Shown in pieces: positions 18,370 to 27,560 of a DNA stretch of 64,000 nt. The notes under the pieces were generated by a model, which did no database searches, was not told the origin of the DNA, and saw nothing but the letters and a program-made list of their open reading frames with translations. Source of the DNA: Candidatus Sumerlaeaceae bacterium (GTDB lineage Bacteria > Sumerlaeota > Sumerlaeia > Sumerlaeales > Sumerlaeaceae); NCBI GenBank assembly GCA_019695055.1, contig JAIBAT010000104.1:1-64000 (forward strand). The letters run 5' to 3'. The stretch's first letter is position 1. Every line of letters starts with the position of its first letter. A program made the translations under genes and the position numbers.

Positions 18370-19454
18370 GATGGTGCCTGCTCCCGGGCTGGCGTGCCGC
18401 CGGAATCCAACAACTGCCCGATGCGTTCGGCCAGCTTGGATTGCGAGAAGTTCTCAGCCCGCCTGCGTTGTGCGGCGATCACGGCCGACCGCAGCCTTTC
18501 CTCCGTAAGGACGGATAGTAAGGCCTCGGCGAAGACGGCAGGATCCGTGTCGCTCAGAACAATGCCGGAGGTTCCAACGGTTTCCGGTATGGCCCCGTTC
18601 GCAGCCGCCACGACGGGAATACCCGCGAACATGCTTTCCACGATTGGCACGCAAAATCCCTCGTGGCGACTCATGCAGAGGTAGGCGTGGGCTTGGGCGT
18701 ACTCCGCGACGAGTTGTTGGTCGGAAAGTTTGCCGCAAAAGGTAACACATCCCGGCGCGACTTGTTCCGCGAGATTCTGCAGCGTCCGCAGGTGGGAGCC
18801 CGACTCGGCGTCGCTGCCGATAATCCTGAGGTTCATTGGCTTCGGGGACGACTTGCAAGCGAGCGCAAAGACGGAGATGACGTCGTCAATGGCCTTGTGG
18901 GGGAGCAGGCGGCCCACGTGAAGAACCCGGAGTGGGGATTCCCGCCGGTGGCTCGGGAGTTCCAGTTCCATTCGTCGGTCGTCACCAACGGCGAGCGGAA
19001 GGATTTCCACGTCGTGAAATCCGGCCCGGAGGAGATCCTGCGCGTTGTACTGGCTCACGGCGACGCCACGGGCACCGGATTGGGCCAGCATGGTGAGCTG
19101 ATGAAGGCCCTCGTGGGAGCGGGCCGCGAGGGCGGGGACGGTTTCGAGCAACTTTGGAGGCGTGACATTGTGATAAACGACATACCGTCGGGAGGCAACA
19201 GTGGAGGCAAACACCTCGGCCGCGGGGGCACCGGTTCCGTGGTGGTAGAAAACGGCAGTGGGCTTCTCAAATTCGGCAGGGAGTCGGGCCAGGGAATGGA
19301 CCGTTGCGGCGTAGCCCTGGCCTGTCTGGCCTGCATAGAGGGCTGAGGTGCACCCCCATTGCTCGGCCAGTCGATGAATCAGCATAACAAAATCGCCGAT
19401 GGCATCGCCCGGGTTCAGGGTGGGCACGATTTGAACGATGTGATGAATCTTCAT
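18366..19454 (-). CDS. GT4-family glycosyltransferase
   Basis: 362 aa, GT-B fold. Family motifs: HVGRLLPHKAIDDVISVF in the donor domain and SRHEGFCVPIVESMFAGIPV with the conserved E-x7-E, followed by AANGAIPETVG. First gene of the two-gene glycosyltransferase unit. It has no TM segment, so it is cytosolic or membrane-associated at the inner face. Confidence 0.91.
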   Translation of the reverse strand: MKIHHIVQIVPTLNPGDAIGDFVMLIHRLAEQWGCTSALYAGQTGQGYAATVHSLARLPAEFEKPTAVFYHHGTGAPAAEVFASTVASRRYVVYHNVTPPKLLETVPALAARSHEGLHQLTMLAQSGARGVAVSQYNAQDLLRAGFHDVEILPLAVGDDRRMELELPSHRRESPLRVLHVGRLLPHKAIDDVISVFALACKSSPKPMNLRIIGSDAESGSHLRTLQNLAEQVAPGCVTFCGKLSDQQLVAEYAQAHAYLCMSRHEGFCVPIVESMFAGIPVVAAANGAIPETVGTSGIVLSDTDPAVFAEALLSVLTEERLRSAVIAAQRRRAENFSQSKLAERIGQLLDSGGTPAREQAPS

Positions 19455-19797
19455 ACTTGATTTCCGAAATTGAGGAAACGGTAATTTCGTCGTAATTGCA
19501 GCATTTTTAATCGTCGAGGATTTACTTAAAGGTGAATTATCGGCACGTGGCGAAGCCGACTGCGGCCGCTGGCAGGTGATGGCCTTTAGGGGGCAAATTC
19601 ATCCCGAATGCGGTGCAGCCTACTCCGTGAGCCCGTGAAAGCAGGCTCCGGGATGACTTGACCCGGGAAAATCCGGTGACGTGACCCGCCGCGGCCAGAA
19701 GTTAAACGGGGCCTTTTGCGCAGGATCCATTGCCAGTATTGCTGGTCCGGACGACCCGCCACAGGCTCGAAACTCAAAGGAAAGAATCCATTTTCGG
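19455..19797 (+). other. Long 5' region between divergent GT4 and RNase E/G genes
   Basis: No gene is seen. It holds a GC-rich dyad (GAGCC...GGCTC around 19627-19648, then CCGGG...CCCGG around 19649-19669) within the likely 5' leader of the RNase gene. RNase E genes are often autoregulated through their leader, but no specific element is recognised here. AAAGGAAAG before the ATG at 19798 is the probable ribosome site. Confidence 0.4.
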
Positions 19798-22700
19798 ATG
19801 AAGAAAGTTTTGATTAACGTGGAGGAACGCGAAGTTCGTGTCGCGATCCTCGAGGATGACCAGCTGACCGAACTCTACATCGAGTCATTGGATGACAAGA
19901 CCATCCTCAACAATATCTACAAGGGGCGGATCGAAGGGATTATTCCCGGTCTCAAGGCGGCATTTGTGAATGTCGGTTTTGAGCGCAATGCCTTCCTTCA
20001 CTTTGATGATATTCGGCCCGATCTCCTGTTTGCTCCCGATTCCCAACCTTCCCAACCGGTGCAGCCGGACGTCGACCAGCATTCTGATGTGGGGGACGAG
20101 ACCGACGCGAATTTCGAGGAATATCAACCCTCAGAACAGGAATTGGAAGCCGCAAAGCAATTTGGAGAAGCCGCTCCCGAGGTTTCTGCCGGGGCGGCCC
20201 CGCAAACCCAGTTTGAACGCAAACCGTTTGATCAGGATCGTGGTTTTGGCGGTCGCAAGAGACGCCGCCGCCGCGGACGCAAGGGGCGCGGATTTCGCGA
20301 TGGATTTGAAGGCCAGGGCGGCGGTCAGGCGCCGCAGGAACCTGAATCTGCGGAAGAGCAGCCGCGTTCATCAGAAGGTCCAAGTCCGGCCCAGCCGACT
20401 TATCAGGGCGGTGGCGGACAGGGTCAGAACCAGAGATTCGGAGACCGCAGGGAATTTGGCGGAAAGCGGCGCCGGCGTAACCGGGGACGGGATCGTGACC
20501 GGGGCGACAGGCAACCGTTTGGAAGCGGGGGAAACCGTCCCCAGCAGGCAGGGGGACCACCGCCGCAGCGCCCCGTGGAGGATAACGACGATACGCAGCC
20601 AGCATGGCTGGCAAACACGCCGCCGGAGCGCCCGGCCTACGGAACGCGCGCCGCGACGGATCCATTCGATGTGTATACACCTTACTCGCAAAACCAGAAG
20701 GGTCGTGCAAAGAAGGGGGGACGCCGCAATTTTGGCTCAGGGCAGATTCGCGGAGAGTCTCAAACGGATTTCTTCCCGATGTCTGGCGGTCGCCAGATGA
20801 CTCGTGGCGAAATTCCGCAGTCGGGCGGCGGCCATGACCACTTTGAGGATGATTATGACGGGCCAGCTCCAGGAAACGAGAAGTTTCCTGATCAGGCCAA
20901 GCGCCCACAGGGCGGCGGAAAAAAGGGTCGCAATCCGCGTGGCATGCGCCGGCGAGGTCCATCGTACTATGCGGTTCGCAATACCAAATCCAAGACCGCG
21001 AAGGATGAATCTGAGAAGCCGGTAAAGGCGAAAAAGGTAACAAAGGTCGCGGCAGAAAAGGCCGGGAAGCCAAAGGCCGCCAAAAAAGCTAAGGCCGCAG
21101 AAAAACCATTGGTTAAGAAAGCGGAAAAGGCTCCCGCAAAAACCGCTGCCAAGAAGGAAACAGCCAAGACCGCCAAAACGAAGAATGCTGCGCCAGCAAA
21201 GCCGAAGTCGGAAAAGGCGGCAAAGCCGCGGAAGTCTACTGACAAGACTGCCGCATCGGTAGCCGAGGCGAAGCCACGCAAGGGACGCAAGAAGGCCGAG
21301 ATTGTCGAGGCGTCGCAGGAGGTGCGGGGAATCACAGCCCATGACGTGCTGGCCCCCCCGCCAGCCAAAGTGGAAGCACCGGTAGCGCCAGCAGCAGCCT
21401 TGGAACAGGAAACTGCGAAGCAGGAACCGGCGCAACCGGCGCGGAGTATCACTCCCGACGACGTCCCGCACCAGCAGCGGCGGTTTGATCGTCACCGCGA
21501 TTTCCGCCAGCGCCAACCCCAACATCAACACCAGCAGCCTAAGCCCTTTACGCCTCCAGCGCCCCGGCGCAAGGTGTTGCCCGTTACCCAAGCCCTTAAG
21601 AAGGGCGACGAAATCGTAGTCCAGATCATCAAGGAAGAAATCGGGCTCAAGGGCGCCCGAATCTCCACCTATCTGTCCATGCCAGGACGCTACCTTGTCC
21701 TGCTTCCGTATCCGGAAGAAGAAGGCGGAATCTCGCGCAAGGTTGAGAACTTCAACGAGCGGAAGCGCCTGAAGCGAATCCTGAAGGACATCCGCAAGGA
21801 AATCGCTGACGATCAGGTCGGTTTCATCGTGCGGACTGCAGGCATTGACCGCGACGAGAATGAGATCCGCAATGACGTGGAGTTTCTGATGAGCGAGTGG
21901 ACGCGCGTTCAGGAGAAAAGCACCACGGCAAAGGCGCCGGAACTCATCTATGATGACAGCGATATCCTGTATCGCCTCGCCCGCGACGTCTTTGACGAGA
22001 GCATCTCGGAGATCCTTATCGATTCAGAGGAACAGGCCGAAATCCTCAAGAAGACCCTCGGCAGCTTGATTCCGGGCCTTGTGGACAAGGTTCATCTGTA
22101 TAATGAACCTGAGAATCTCTTCCACAAGTACCAGGTCGAAAAGCAGATCCAGAAGGCTGGACGCCGAAAGGTTTGGCTCAAGAGTGGCGGTTACTTGATT
22201 ATCGATGAGGCCGAAGCACTTACGGCCATCGATGTGAACACCGGCAAGTTCATCGGCAAAGACGACCAGGAGAAAATGATCCTGAAGAACAACCTTGAGG
22301 CCGCGCGCGCCATTGCGCGGGAACTCAAGCTTCGGGACATTGGCGGCCTGATCGTGATCGACTTCATCGATATGCGTGATTCCCGCAATCGGGAACAATT
22401 GCTCAATGAGTTCCGTGCTTGCCTGCGCAAGGATCGCTCGAAGACTTCGGTTTCTGCCATCAGCGAATTTGGTCTTGTGGAAATGACCCGCAAACGTGTG
22501 CGTCAGAGCCTGCGCAAGACGTTGTTCATGGACTGTCCTTATTGTCAGGGCGCCGGCGTCGTGCTGAACGAGCAGCAGATCTGGATGCACATAAAGCACG
22601 AGATCATTGGTCTCCTCGAAGGCACCAAGACGCCGCCGTCGCTGACCATTGTAACCAATCCCAAGATCAAGGCTTACATCGATCAGAACTACAGGGACAC

Positions 22701-22848
22701 GCTGGACAAGTGGTGCCAGAAATATGATGTGAAGATCGATCTGGTCCTGAGCGACGCCTTCCACATCGAGAACTACGCGCTGGAGAAACAGCCGCGGCGC
22801 GGGCAGGCCCTCGACGAGGAAAGCACGGCGGAGCCGGTCGGGGCCTAA
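19798..22848 (+). CDS. Ribonuclease E/G family endoribonuclease with large insertion in S1 domain
   Basis: Endoribonuclease of RNA turnover and rRNA/tRNA processing. Start ATG at 19798 (MKKVLINVEEREVRVAILED), giving 1016 aa; the frame extends upstream to a GTG at 19681 but the family start is at the ATG. The S1 domain begins normally (NIYKGRIEGIIPGLKAAFVNV), breaks at about residue 82, and resumes at about 593 (ALKKGDEIVVQIIKEEIG). The intervening ~510 residues are low complexity: Arg/Gly-rich (GGRKRRRRRGRKGRG), Pro/Gln-rich and Lys/Ala-rich. The catalytic core is intact: AIDVNTGKFIG and IVIDFIDMRD carry the two metal-binding Asp, and CPYC makes the zinc-link. There is no C-terminal degradosome tail, so the scaffold region appears to have moved inside the S1 domain (inference). 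Confidence 0.93.
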   Translation: MKKVLINVEEREVRVAILEDDQLTELYIESLDDKTILNNIYKGRIEGIIPGLKAAFVNVGFERNAFLHFDDIRPDLLFAPDSQPSQPVQPDVDQHSDVGDETDANFEEYQPSEQELEAAKQFGEAAPEVSAGAAPQTQFERKPFDQDRGFGGRKRRRRRGRKGRGFRDGFEGQGGGQAPQEPESAEEQPRSSEGPSPAQPTYQGGGGQGQNQRFGDRREFGGKRRRRNRGRDRDRGDRQPFGSGGNRPQQAGGPPPQRPVEDNDDTQPAWLANTPPERPAYGTRAATDPFDVYTPYSQNQKGRAKKGGRRNFGSGQIRGESQTDFFPMSGGRQMTRGEIPQSGGGHDHFEDDYDGPAPGNEKFPDQAKRPQGGGKKGRNPRGMRRRGPSYYAVRNTKSKTAKDESEKPVKAKKVTKVAAEKAGKPKAAKKAKAAEKPLVKKAEKAPAKTAAKKETAKTAKTKNAAPAKPKSEKAAKPRKSTDKTAASVAEAKPRKGRKKAEIVEASQEVRGITAHDVLAPPPAKVEAPVAPAAALEQETAKQEPAQPARSITPDDVPHQQRRFDRHRDFRQRQPQHQHQQPKPFTPPAPRRKVLPVTQALKKGDEIVVQIIKEEIGLKGARISTYLSMPGRYLVLLPYPEEEGGISRKVENFNERKRLKRILKDIRKEIADDQVGFIVRTAGIDRDENEIRNDVEFLMSEWTRVQEKSTTAKAPELIYDDSDILYRLARDVFDESISEILIDSEEQAEILKKTLGSLIPGLVDKVHLYNEPENLFHKYQVEKQIQKAGRRKVWLKSGGYLIIDEAEALTAIDVNTGKFIGKDDQEKMILKNNLEAARAIARELKLRDIGGLIVIDFIDMRDSRNREQLLNEFRACLRKDRSKTSVSAISEFGLVEMTRKRVRQSLRKTLFMDCPYCQGAGVVLNEQQIWMHIKHEIIGLLEGTKTPPSLTIVTNPKIKAYIDQNYRDTLDKWCQKYDVKIDLVLSDAFHIENYALEKQPRRGQALDEESTAEPVGA

Positions 22849-22851
22849 ACG

Positions 22852-23772
22852 TCACGCAACGATGTTGATGCAAAGCGGACGCGGCGGATGCGGCGGATCG
22901 TGGGAAAACAGCAGCACGATCTCCGTTAGCTTGCCGGGCTCAACGGTCACTATCATTCGCTGGCTCAAGGTCCATGCGAGATAAAGGCCGCGGCCGCTGG
23001 CGTCCATCAGACCCTGGCGCGTGATCTGGCGTTCGAGCTTCTCCATGACTCCGTTGGGGCCCAAAAGGCCCTGATTGTCGCGGACGGCAAAGCCGATGTA
23101 GCGGTCGTTGTGAGCGACCTCCGCATTCAGTATCTCGCCGGGCTCGAGGTGAAATTCGCTGCCCGGGCGATATTTTGGTGTGCCGTCGCCACCGCGAAAG
23201 GCATGAAAGACGGCGTTGTTAATCAGCTCCTCGCAGGCGAGCTGCAGGCGGCTGACGTCCGTTTCCTCCGGACGATAATTCCGGCAGATACTGGAAAGCC
23301 GCGCAACCAGCGCTGCGCGATCTGCGGGAGTTTGAATCCCCGTGCTGAAAATCTCTGAACCCGCCTTGAGCTGCGCTGCGAGTCCAAGCCGGCTGCGCGG
23401 ATCGAGGATCGTGGCGATGTGGCCGGAAAACTCCTCGAAATCAAAGGGCGTTCGTCGCCCAATCACCTGAAAGATGTCGTGCTCGCGCAGCTTGTGAAAG
23501 TGGTCATCGTAGCGCGAACGCGACATCAGCGCGAAGCGCGTGTCCGGAAAATGCTTTTTCGCGGCGATGACGAAATCGAGACCTGTCATTCCTTCCAAGT
23601 GCCACTCGGCCAGCACGAGGTCGATTCCCGGGTGATGGGACATGTGCAGTAGTGCATCGTTGCCGGATTCGGCGACCTCGACCTGATAACTCATTTCGAG
23701 GAAACGTCGTAACGTTCCACGGAGTGCCAGGTCGCTCTCGACCAACAATATACGCTTTGAATGCTCCGGCAT
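22852..23772 (-). CDS. Degenerate response receiver fused to an anti-sigma/RsbW-type ATPase domain
   Basis: 306 aa. N-terminal receiver-like domain (about 7-118), then an HATPase_c-type domain (about 170-290) with an N-box (CEELINNAVFHAF) and a Gly box (DASGRGLYLAW), as in RsbW/SpoIIAB-like serine kinases. In the receiver, the position of the phosphorylated Asp is Glu 56 (LVLAEWHLEGMTG). The acidic pair is ESD instead of EDD, the Thr is Ser 84, and the Lys before Pro is Thr 108 (RRTPF). It is therefore a pseudo-receiver, perhaps locked on. The partner is probably a sigma factor or STAS protein elsewhere (inference). Convergent with the RNase gene, 3-base gap. Confidence 0.87.
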   Translation of the reverse strand: MPEHSKRILLVESDLALRGTLRRFLEMSYQVEVAESGNDALLHMSHHPGIDLVLAEWHLEGMTGLDFVIAAKKHFPDTRFALMSRSRYDDHFHKLREHDIFQVIGRRTPFDFEEFSGHIATILDPRSRLGLAAQLKAGSEIFSTGIQTPADRAALVARLSSICRNYRPEETDVSRLQLACEELINNAVFHAFRGGDGTPKYRPGSEFHLEPGEILNAEVAHNDRYIGFAVRDNQGLLGPNGVMEKLERQITRQGLMDASGRGLYLAWTLSQRMIVTVEPGKLTEIVLLFSHDPPHPPRPLCINIVA

Positions 23773-23833
23773 GACAGTAACGACTAATCGGAGTTGGTGC
23801 GTCTCCGGTCAAGTGGCTAATGCCGAAGAGCGG

Positions 23834-24805
23834 CTATTCCTCCGGCACCTCGGTGGCGTCGGGCTGGCGGACGGGTCCCGCACGGTCGAGAATCCGGATC
23901 ACCACGATGGAACCCTCGTAAAGGATGATGAGAGGGGCCAGCATGATGCACATGTTGATGGGGTCCGGCGTCGGCGTGGCGGCGGCGGCCACCACGGCCA
24001 TGATCAGGATGGCCCATCGGCGACGCTCCGCGAGATAGCGGGCGTCGATGATGCCGAACCGCGACAGCAACACCAGCACCAGGGGAAACTCGAAGAACAC
24101 GCCGAAAACGATCATCATCGTCAGGATGAAGCCAATATACTTGGACGCCACGATGCTCGGCTCGAGGCCGGGAATTTGGTCGCTGAATCCGATCAAAATC
24201 TGCAGCGCGAGGCGCGAAACGTAATACGCGAACATCGCCCCGGTGGGGAACAGGATGAACGAGCTCAGGATTACCGGCCCCACGATCCGGCGCTCCTTGC
24301 GCAGCAACCCGGGCGCGATGAACAGCCACATTTGGTACACGATCATGGGGATCGTGAAGACGGCGCTGATGAGCAGCGCGCCCTGGATCAGCAGCATGAA
24401 CGGCTCGATGGGGGAGAGGAAAAACAGGCTCGATGCGGACCTGTTCCCAATGGTTACGGCCTCGCGGCCGGGAATCTCGATGGCCACCCGATTGTTGGAC
24501 ATCGCGGCCAGCGTCTGCGTGGTCAGGGTTGCCGTGGTCGTCGTGGCCGCTGTGTTCAGCGGATCGGCGAGGTGAAGCGTGCCGTCGGGCGCCAGCTTAA
24601 AGGTCAGCGTAGTTTCCGGCGGTGGTGGCGCCACCTGTCGCAGCGGCGTGATGAGCCACTCGATGACCCGCGGCGCGAACCAGAAACCGCCGAGCAGCGT
24701 GACGATGAAGAAGACGAGACAAATGATGACGCGCCCGCGCAGCTCTTCGAGGTGCTCAACAAACGATAATACGCGCTCGGGATTATGCTTTTGGGGAAGG
24801 TTCAC
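23834..24805 (-). CDS. tatC: Sec-independent (Tat) translocase subunit TatC
   Basis: Receptor and channel subunit for folded twin-arginine proteins. 323 aa against about 250 usual. Start MNLPQKHNPERVLSFVEHLEELRGRV has the conserved cytosolic E and the LR before TM1. The later loop YQMWLFIAPGLLRKERR is diagnostic. The first periplasmic loop is longer than normal by about 60 residues (about 60-125, Thr/Ala-rich then IPGREAVTIG) before SPIEPFM. There are six TM segments. TatA is 55 bases upstream on the same strand, so the pair is one unit. Confidence 0.93.
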   Translation of the reverse strand: MNLPQKHNPERVLSFVEHLEELRGRVIICLVFFIVTLLGGFWFAPRVIEWLITPLRQVAPPPPETTLTFKLAPDGTLHLADPLNTAATTTTATLTTQTLAAMSNNRVAIEIPGREAVTIGNRSASSLFFLSPIEPFMLLIQGALLISAVFTIPMIVYQMWLFIAPGLLRKERRIVGPVILSSFILFPTGAMFAYYVSRLALQILIGFSDQIPGLEPSIVASKYIGFILTMMIVFGVFFEFPLVLVLLSRFGIIDARYLAERRRWAILIMAVVAAAATPTPDPINMCIMLAPLIILYEGSIVVIRILDRAGPVRQPDATEVPEE

Positions 24806-24860
24806 CGTGTGAAATCATGGATGCGGGCAGGGGACTGGGTCCGTGGTGCCGGCATATTGT

Positions 24861-25130
24861 TCAGGAAGTCGCTGGCTTGTCGGTATCAGACGGGACTGAG
24901 GCGGCCGGGGGCTCGGCGGGCGGCACGGCCTTGGTGCGCGGCACGGTGGATTCCGCGGCGCTGCGGCGGTCGTCGTTCTCGATTTCCCGGGTGACGCCGC
25001 TCATGGCGTCCTTGAGTTCGCGGATGCCGGTTCCGATGGCCTGGCCGATCTTGGGCAGGGCCTTGGGGCCGAACAGAACAAGGACAATCAAGAACAGGAC
25101 TACCCACTCGCCTAAACCCATTGATGGCAT
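24861..25130 (-). CDS. tatA: Tat translocase pore subunit TatA
   Basis: 89 aa. Short N-terminal TM helix (about 6-22, LGEWVVLFLIVLVLFGPKAL) with the FGPKxLP hinge, then an amphipathic helix (GQAIGTGIRELKDAMSG) and a Pro/Ala-rich acidic tail. It precedes tatC in the same direction. Confidence 0.95.
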   Translation of the reverse strand: MPSMGLGEWVVLFLIVLVLFGPKALPKIGQAIGTGIRELKDAMSGVTREIENDDRRSAAESTVPRTKAVPPAEPPAASVPSDTDKPATS

Positions 25131-25221
25131 GGTTTTGCTTTCCTTTGGCTGCTTTGTTGATAAATCTAAATTTAGGATTTGCCTCTATTCAGGCGGCGGG
25201 TAGGCCCAAACTGAGCAAGAT

Positions 25222-26013
25222 TCAGGCCGTCTTGAAGCGACCGGCCAGCACCTGGAGACAATCGTCGTGGATCCGACCATTGGTCGCCAGTGTCTGGTAG
25301 GCGTAGGGCGAGAACGGCCCGCCGGTGAAATTGGTGACGCGTCCGCCGGCTTCCTCCACGATGAGCCACCCCGCTGCGGTGTCCCACGGGTGGAGCTTCT
25401 CCTCCCAGAACCCCTCGAGTCGGCCGCAGGCGACGGCGCAGAGGTCAAGGGCGGCGCTGCCGAGCCGCAGGATGCCGTGGGCTCGCTTCATGAAATCGCC
25501 AACGATGGACAGGTAGTGATCCACCCGGCTGCTGCGGTCGTAGGGGAACCCGGTGACCAGCAGACTCTCGGAAAGCTGGGGCACCTTCGAGACGCAGATG
25601 GGCGCGCCGTTGAGGGTGGCGCCGCTGCCGCGCTCGGCGAAGAAGCGCTCCTTGTAATAGGGGTTCAGCACGCCGCCGGCCACGATCTCGCCCTTGTGCT
25701 CCACCGCGATGCTTACGGAGAACTGGGGAAAGGAGTGGGCGAAGTTGGTGGTGCCGTCCACGGGGTCGATGATCCAGCGGTAGGTGTCGCTCTTGCCGGT
25801 GTAGTCCTCCCCGGTCTCCTCGGCGAGAATCTGGTGCGTGGGGAACGCGGCGGTGATGATGGCCTTGATGCGGGCCTCGCTTTCGCGGTCGGCGATGGTG
25901 ACGAGGTCAATGTCGCTCTTCTTGTCCACGGATTCGATTTTCCCATAGTGCTTCATGAGGATCTCGCCTGCCTCGTCGAGGCATTGGTGCAGAACTGTGG
26001 TAATCTCAGGCAT
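25222..26013 (-). CDS. suhB: Inositol-1-monophosphatase family phosphatase
   Basis: Mg-dependent phosphatase, 263 aa from the ATG at 26013; the frame runs on to 26235, but the family start is MPEITTVLHQCLDEAGEI. Motif A is LAEETGE; motif B is WIIDPVDGTTNFAH, with the metal-binding Asp-Pro-x-Asp-Gly-Thr; the late motif is HPWDTAAGWLIVEEAGG. It is likely SuhB-type, acting on inositol monophosphate or a related substrate; the symbol is family-based. 92 bases upstream of tatA on the same strand. Confidence 0.91.
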   Translation of the reverse strand: MPEITTVLHQCLDEAGEILMKHYGKIESVDKKSDIDLVTIADRESEARIKAIITAAFPTHQILAEETGEDYTGKSDTYRWIIDPVDGTTNFAHSFPQFSVSIAVEHKGEIVAGGVLNPYYKERFFAERGSGATLNGAPICVSKVPQLSESLLVTGFPYDRSSRVDHYLSIVGDFMKRAHGILRLGSAALDLCAVACGRLEGFWEEKLHPWDTAAGWLIVEEAGGRVTNFTGGPFSPYAYQTLATNGRIHDDCLQVLAGRFKTA

Positions 26014-26123
26014 GGGGGAAGGCTTCGGTGGGCAATGGTCTGTGGCAAGGTCTTTTAGCCCACCCCCTAGGGGGGAGGGGGGGATGTGCTTTGTCTGTAA
26101 GTGCAATAGCATCAAAGCAATGT

Positions 26124-26152
26124 GTTTTGCGACTTCCCTTAGGACCCCTAAA
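26124..26152 (+). repeat. Dispersed intergenic repeat, fragment (copy C1)
   Basis: TTTTGCGACTTCCCTTAGGACCCCTAAA aligns with the shared core of copies A and B (TTGCxTATTCCCTTAxGACCxCTAA). It is a short decayed copy in the 480-base gap between suhB and rplL. Confidence 0.5.
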
Positions 26153-26292
26153 TTGCGGAAACTTAAACCGATCCAAATGTGCGTGAAAGTGAAGAGAATT
26201 GCCGTGAAGTGAAAGCGAGTTTGCCCGCGAACCACGCGAAAGGGGCGAAAAGGGGGCTGTCGTTGTGGGAATGGGTGAATGCATGATAGAAA

Positions 26293-26365
26293 AACCGTAC
26301 CACAGCGGATAAGGGTTTGCCTATTCCCTTACAGACGCTTACAACCCCTTCCAGGACCATAGAGG
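26293..26365 (+). repeat. Dispersed intergenic repeat (copy C2)
   Basis: Holds ACCGTACCAC then GTTTGCCTATTCCCTTACAGACGCTTACAACC and GGACCAT. It closely matches copy D at 63801-63866 read on the minus strand (TACCAC, GGTTTGCCTATTCCCTTACAGACGCTT, AGACCCATA). The gap 26014-26494 contains no gene. Just upstream (26227-26252) are A/G-rich tracts of the ACCACGCGAAAGGGGCGAAAA kind, and at about 26393-26413 CACCGCAGAGAACGCAGAGG. Confidence 0.65.
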
Positions 26366-26420
26366 TAATTCTGAATTCTTTGAGAAGCATTTCACCGCAG
26401 AGAACGCAGAGGGACAGCAT

Positions 26421-26468
26421 GAAAAGAAAACGGCGGGCAGGGCTTTTGGAGAATTGCCCGGCCCGCCG
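26421..26468 (-). terminator. Terminator after rplL
   Basis: On the minus strand CGGCGGGC-C-GGGC pairs with GCCC-T-GCCCGCCG around a 12-base loop and is followed by TTTTCTTTTC. It lies 27 bases past the rplL stop. Confidence 0.88.
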
Positions 26469-26494
26469 CGTTACGCCAATGGTGGCGGTTTGAG

Positions 26495-26884
<390 letters not shown>

Positions 26885-26958
26885 TTGAGTGTTTCCTTTC
26901 GGTTGTTACCGTATTATTGTTTTGTTTGGTGTGATGCTTATTTGCTTATGGGTACTGC

Positions 26959-27486
26959 CTATGCGGCCGTTCCGCCTTTTTGGCGGGCGACTGCGTCGAG
27001 GGCGTAGACGACCTTGGCGACGGTCTGGTGGAGACCGAAGGCCAGCTTCTGGACGGGGCTGGTGAGGCTCCCGAGCATGCGGCTGAGCAGCACTTCGCGG
27101 CTCGGCAGCTTGCTGAGTTCCAGGATGGCATTGGCATCCAACACGCGGTTGTCCATCTGTCCGCCGACGATCTTGAGCTTGTCGTTGTCCTTGGCGAAGG
27201 CCGTGAGGACCTTTGCGGGGCTGACGGGGTCCTTCATGCCGAGGGCGATGGCTTTGGTTCCCTTGAGGAGTTCGTCCATGGGTGGCAGGCCGGCATCCTT
27301 GAGGGCGATCTTGGCGAGGCGGTTTTTGACGACCTTGTACTCGACGCCTTCGGCGCGGAGCTTTGCGCGCAGGATGGTCATGTCGAGAACGGTGAGGCCG
27401 CGGTAGTCGGTTACGACGATGGACTTGGCCTTGGAGACCCGGTCCTTGATGTCTGCAACGGAATCAATTTTGTACTGCTTTGGCAA
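26959..27486 (-). CDS. rplJ: Ribosomal protein L10
   Basis: Base of the L7/L12 stalk, 175 aa. Family start (PKQYKIDSVADIKDRVSKA), TDYRGLTVLDMTILR and the VVKNRLAKIAL block. The start codon is TTG at 27486, preceded by a perfect GGAGGTG 7 bases away; no ATG fits. rplK/rplA are not adjacent, so this is a rplJ-rplL unit on its own. Confidence 0.97.
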   Translation of the reverse strand: MPKQYKIDSVADIKDRVSKAKSIVVTDYRGLTVLDMTILRAKLRAEGVEYKVVKNRLAKIALKDAGLPPMDELLKGTKAIALGMKDPVSPAKVLTAFAKDNDKLKIVGGQMDNRVLDANAILELSKLPSREVLLSRMLGSLTSPVQKLAFGLHQTVAKVVYALDAVARQKGGTAA

Positions 27487-27560
27487 TGTGTGTCACCTCC
27501 GTCCGCTGTGGGCTGGATTGGTCTGGTATCGAGGCCAACGACGCCTCGATCCGACGCGGT
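27487..27560 (-). promoter_or_regulatory. Leader of rplJ with stable hairpin (possible L10 leader)
   Basis: On the minus strand an 8-bp perfect stem ATCGAGGC / GCCTCGAT (27550-27528) lies about 40 bases before the TTG start, close to the GGAGGTG. rplJ-rplL leaders commonly bind L10-L12 for feedback. I cannot confirm the conserved kink-turn. Between 27561 and 27902 I see no gene. Confidence 0.45.

Noticed and set aside
19600..19790. Possible cobalamin riboswitch before the RNase E/G gene (GGGAA, GGTG and CCCGCC patterns)
   Set aside because: No B12 box, the expected order of conserved blocks is incomplete, and the downstream gene is not B12-related.
26163..26420. An 85-aa minus-strand frame next to rplL
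   Set aside because: It is translated repeat sequence (the same SVCKGIGKP peptide appears at 63.8 kb from another copy), with no ribosome site.
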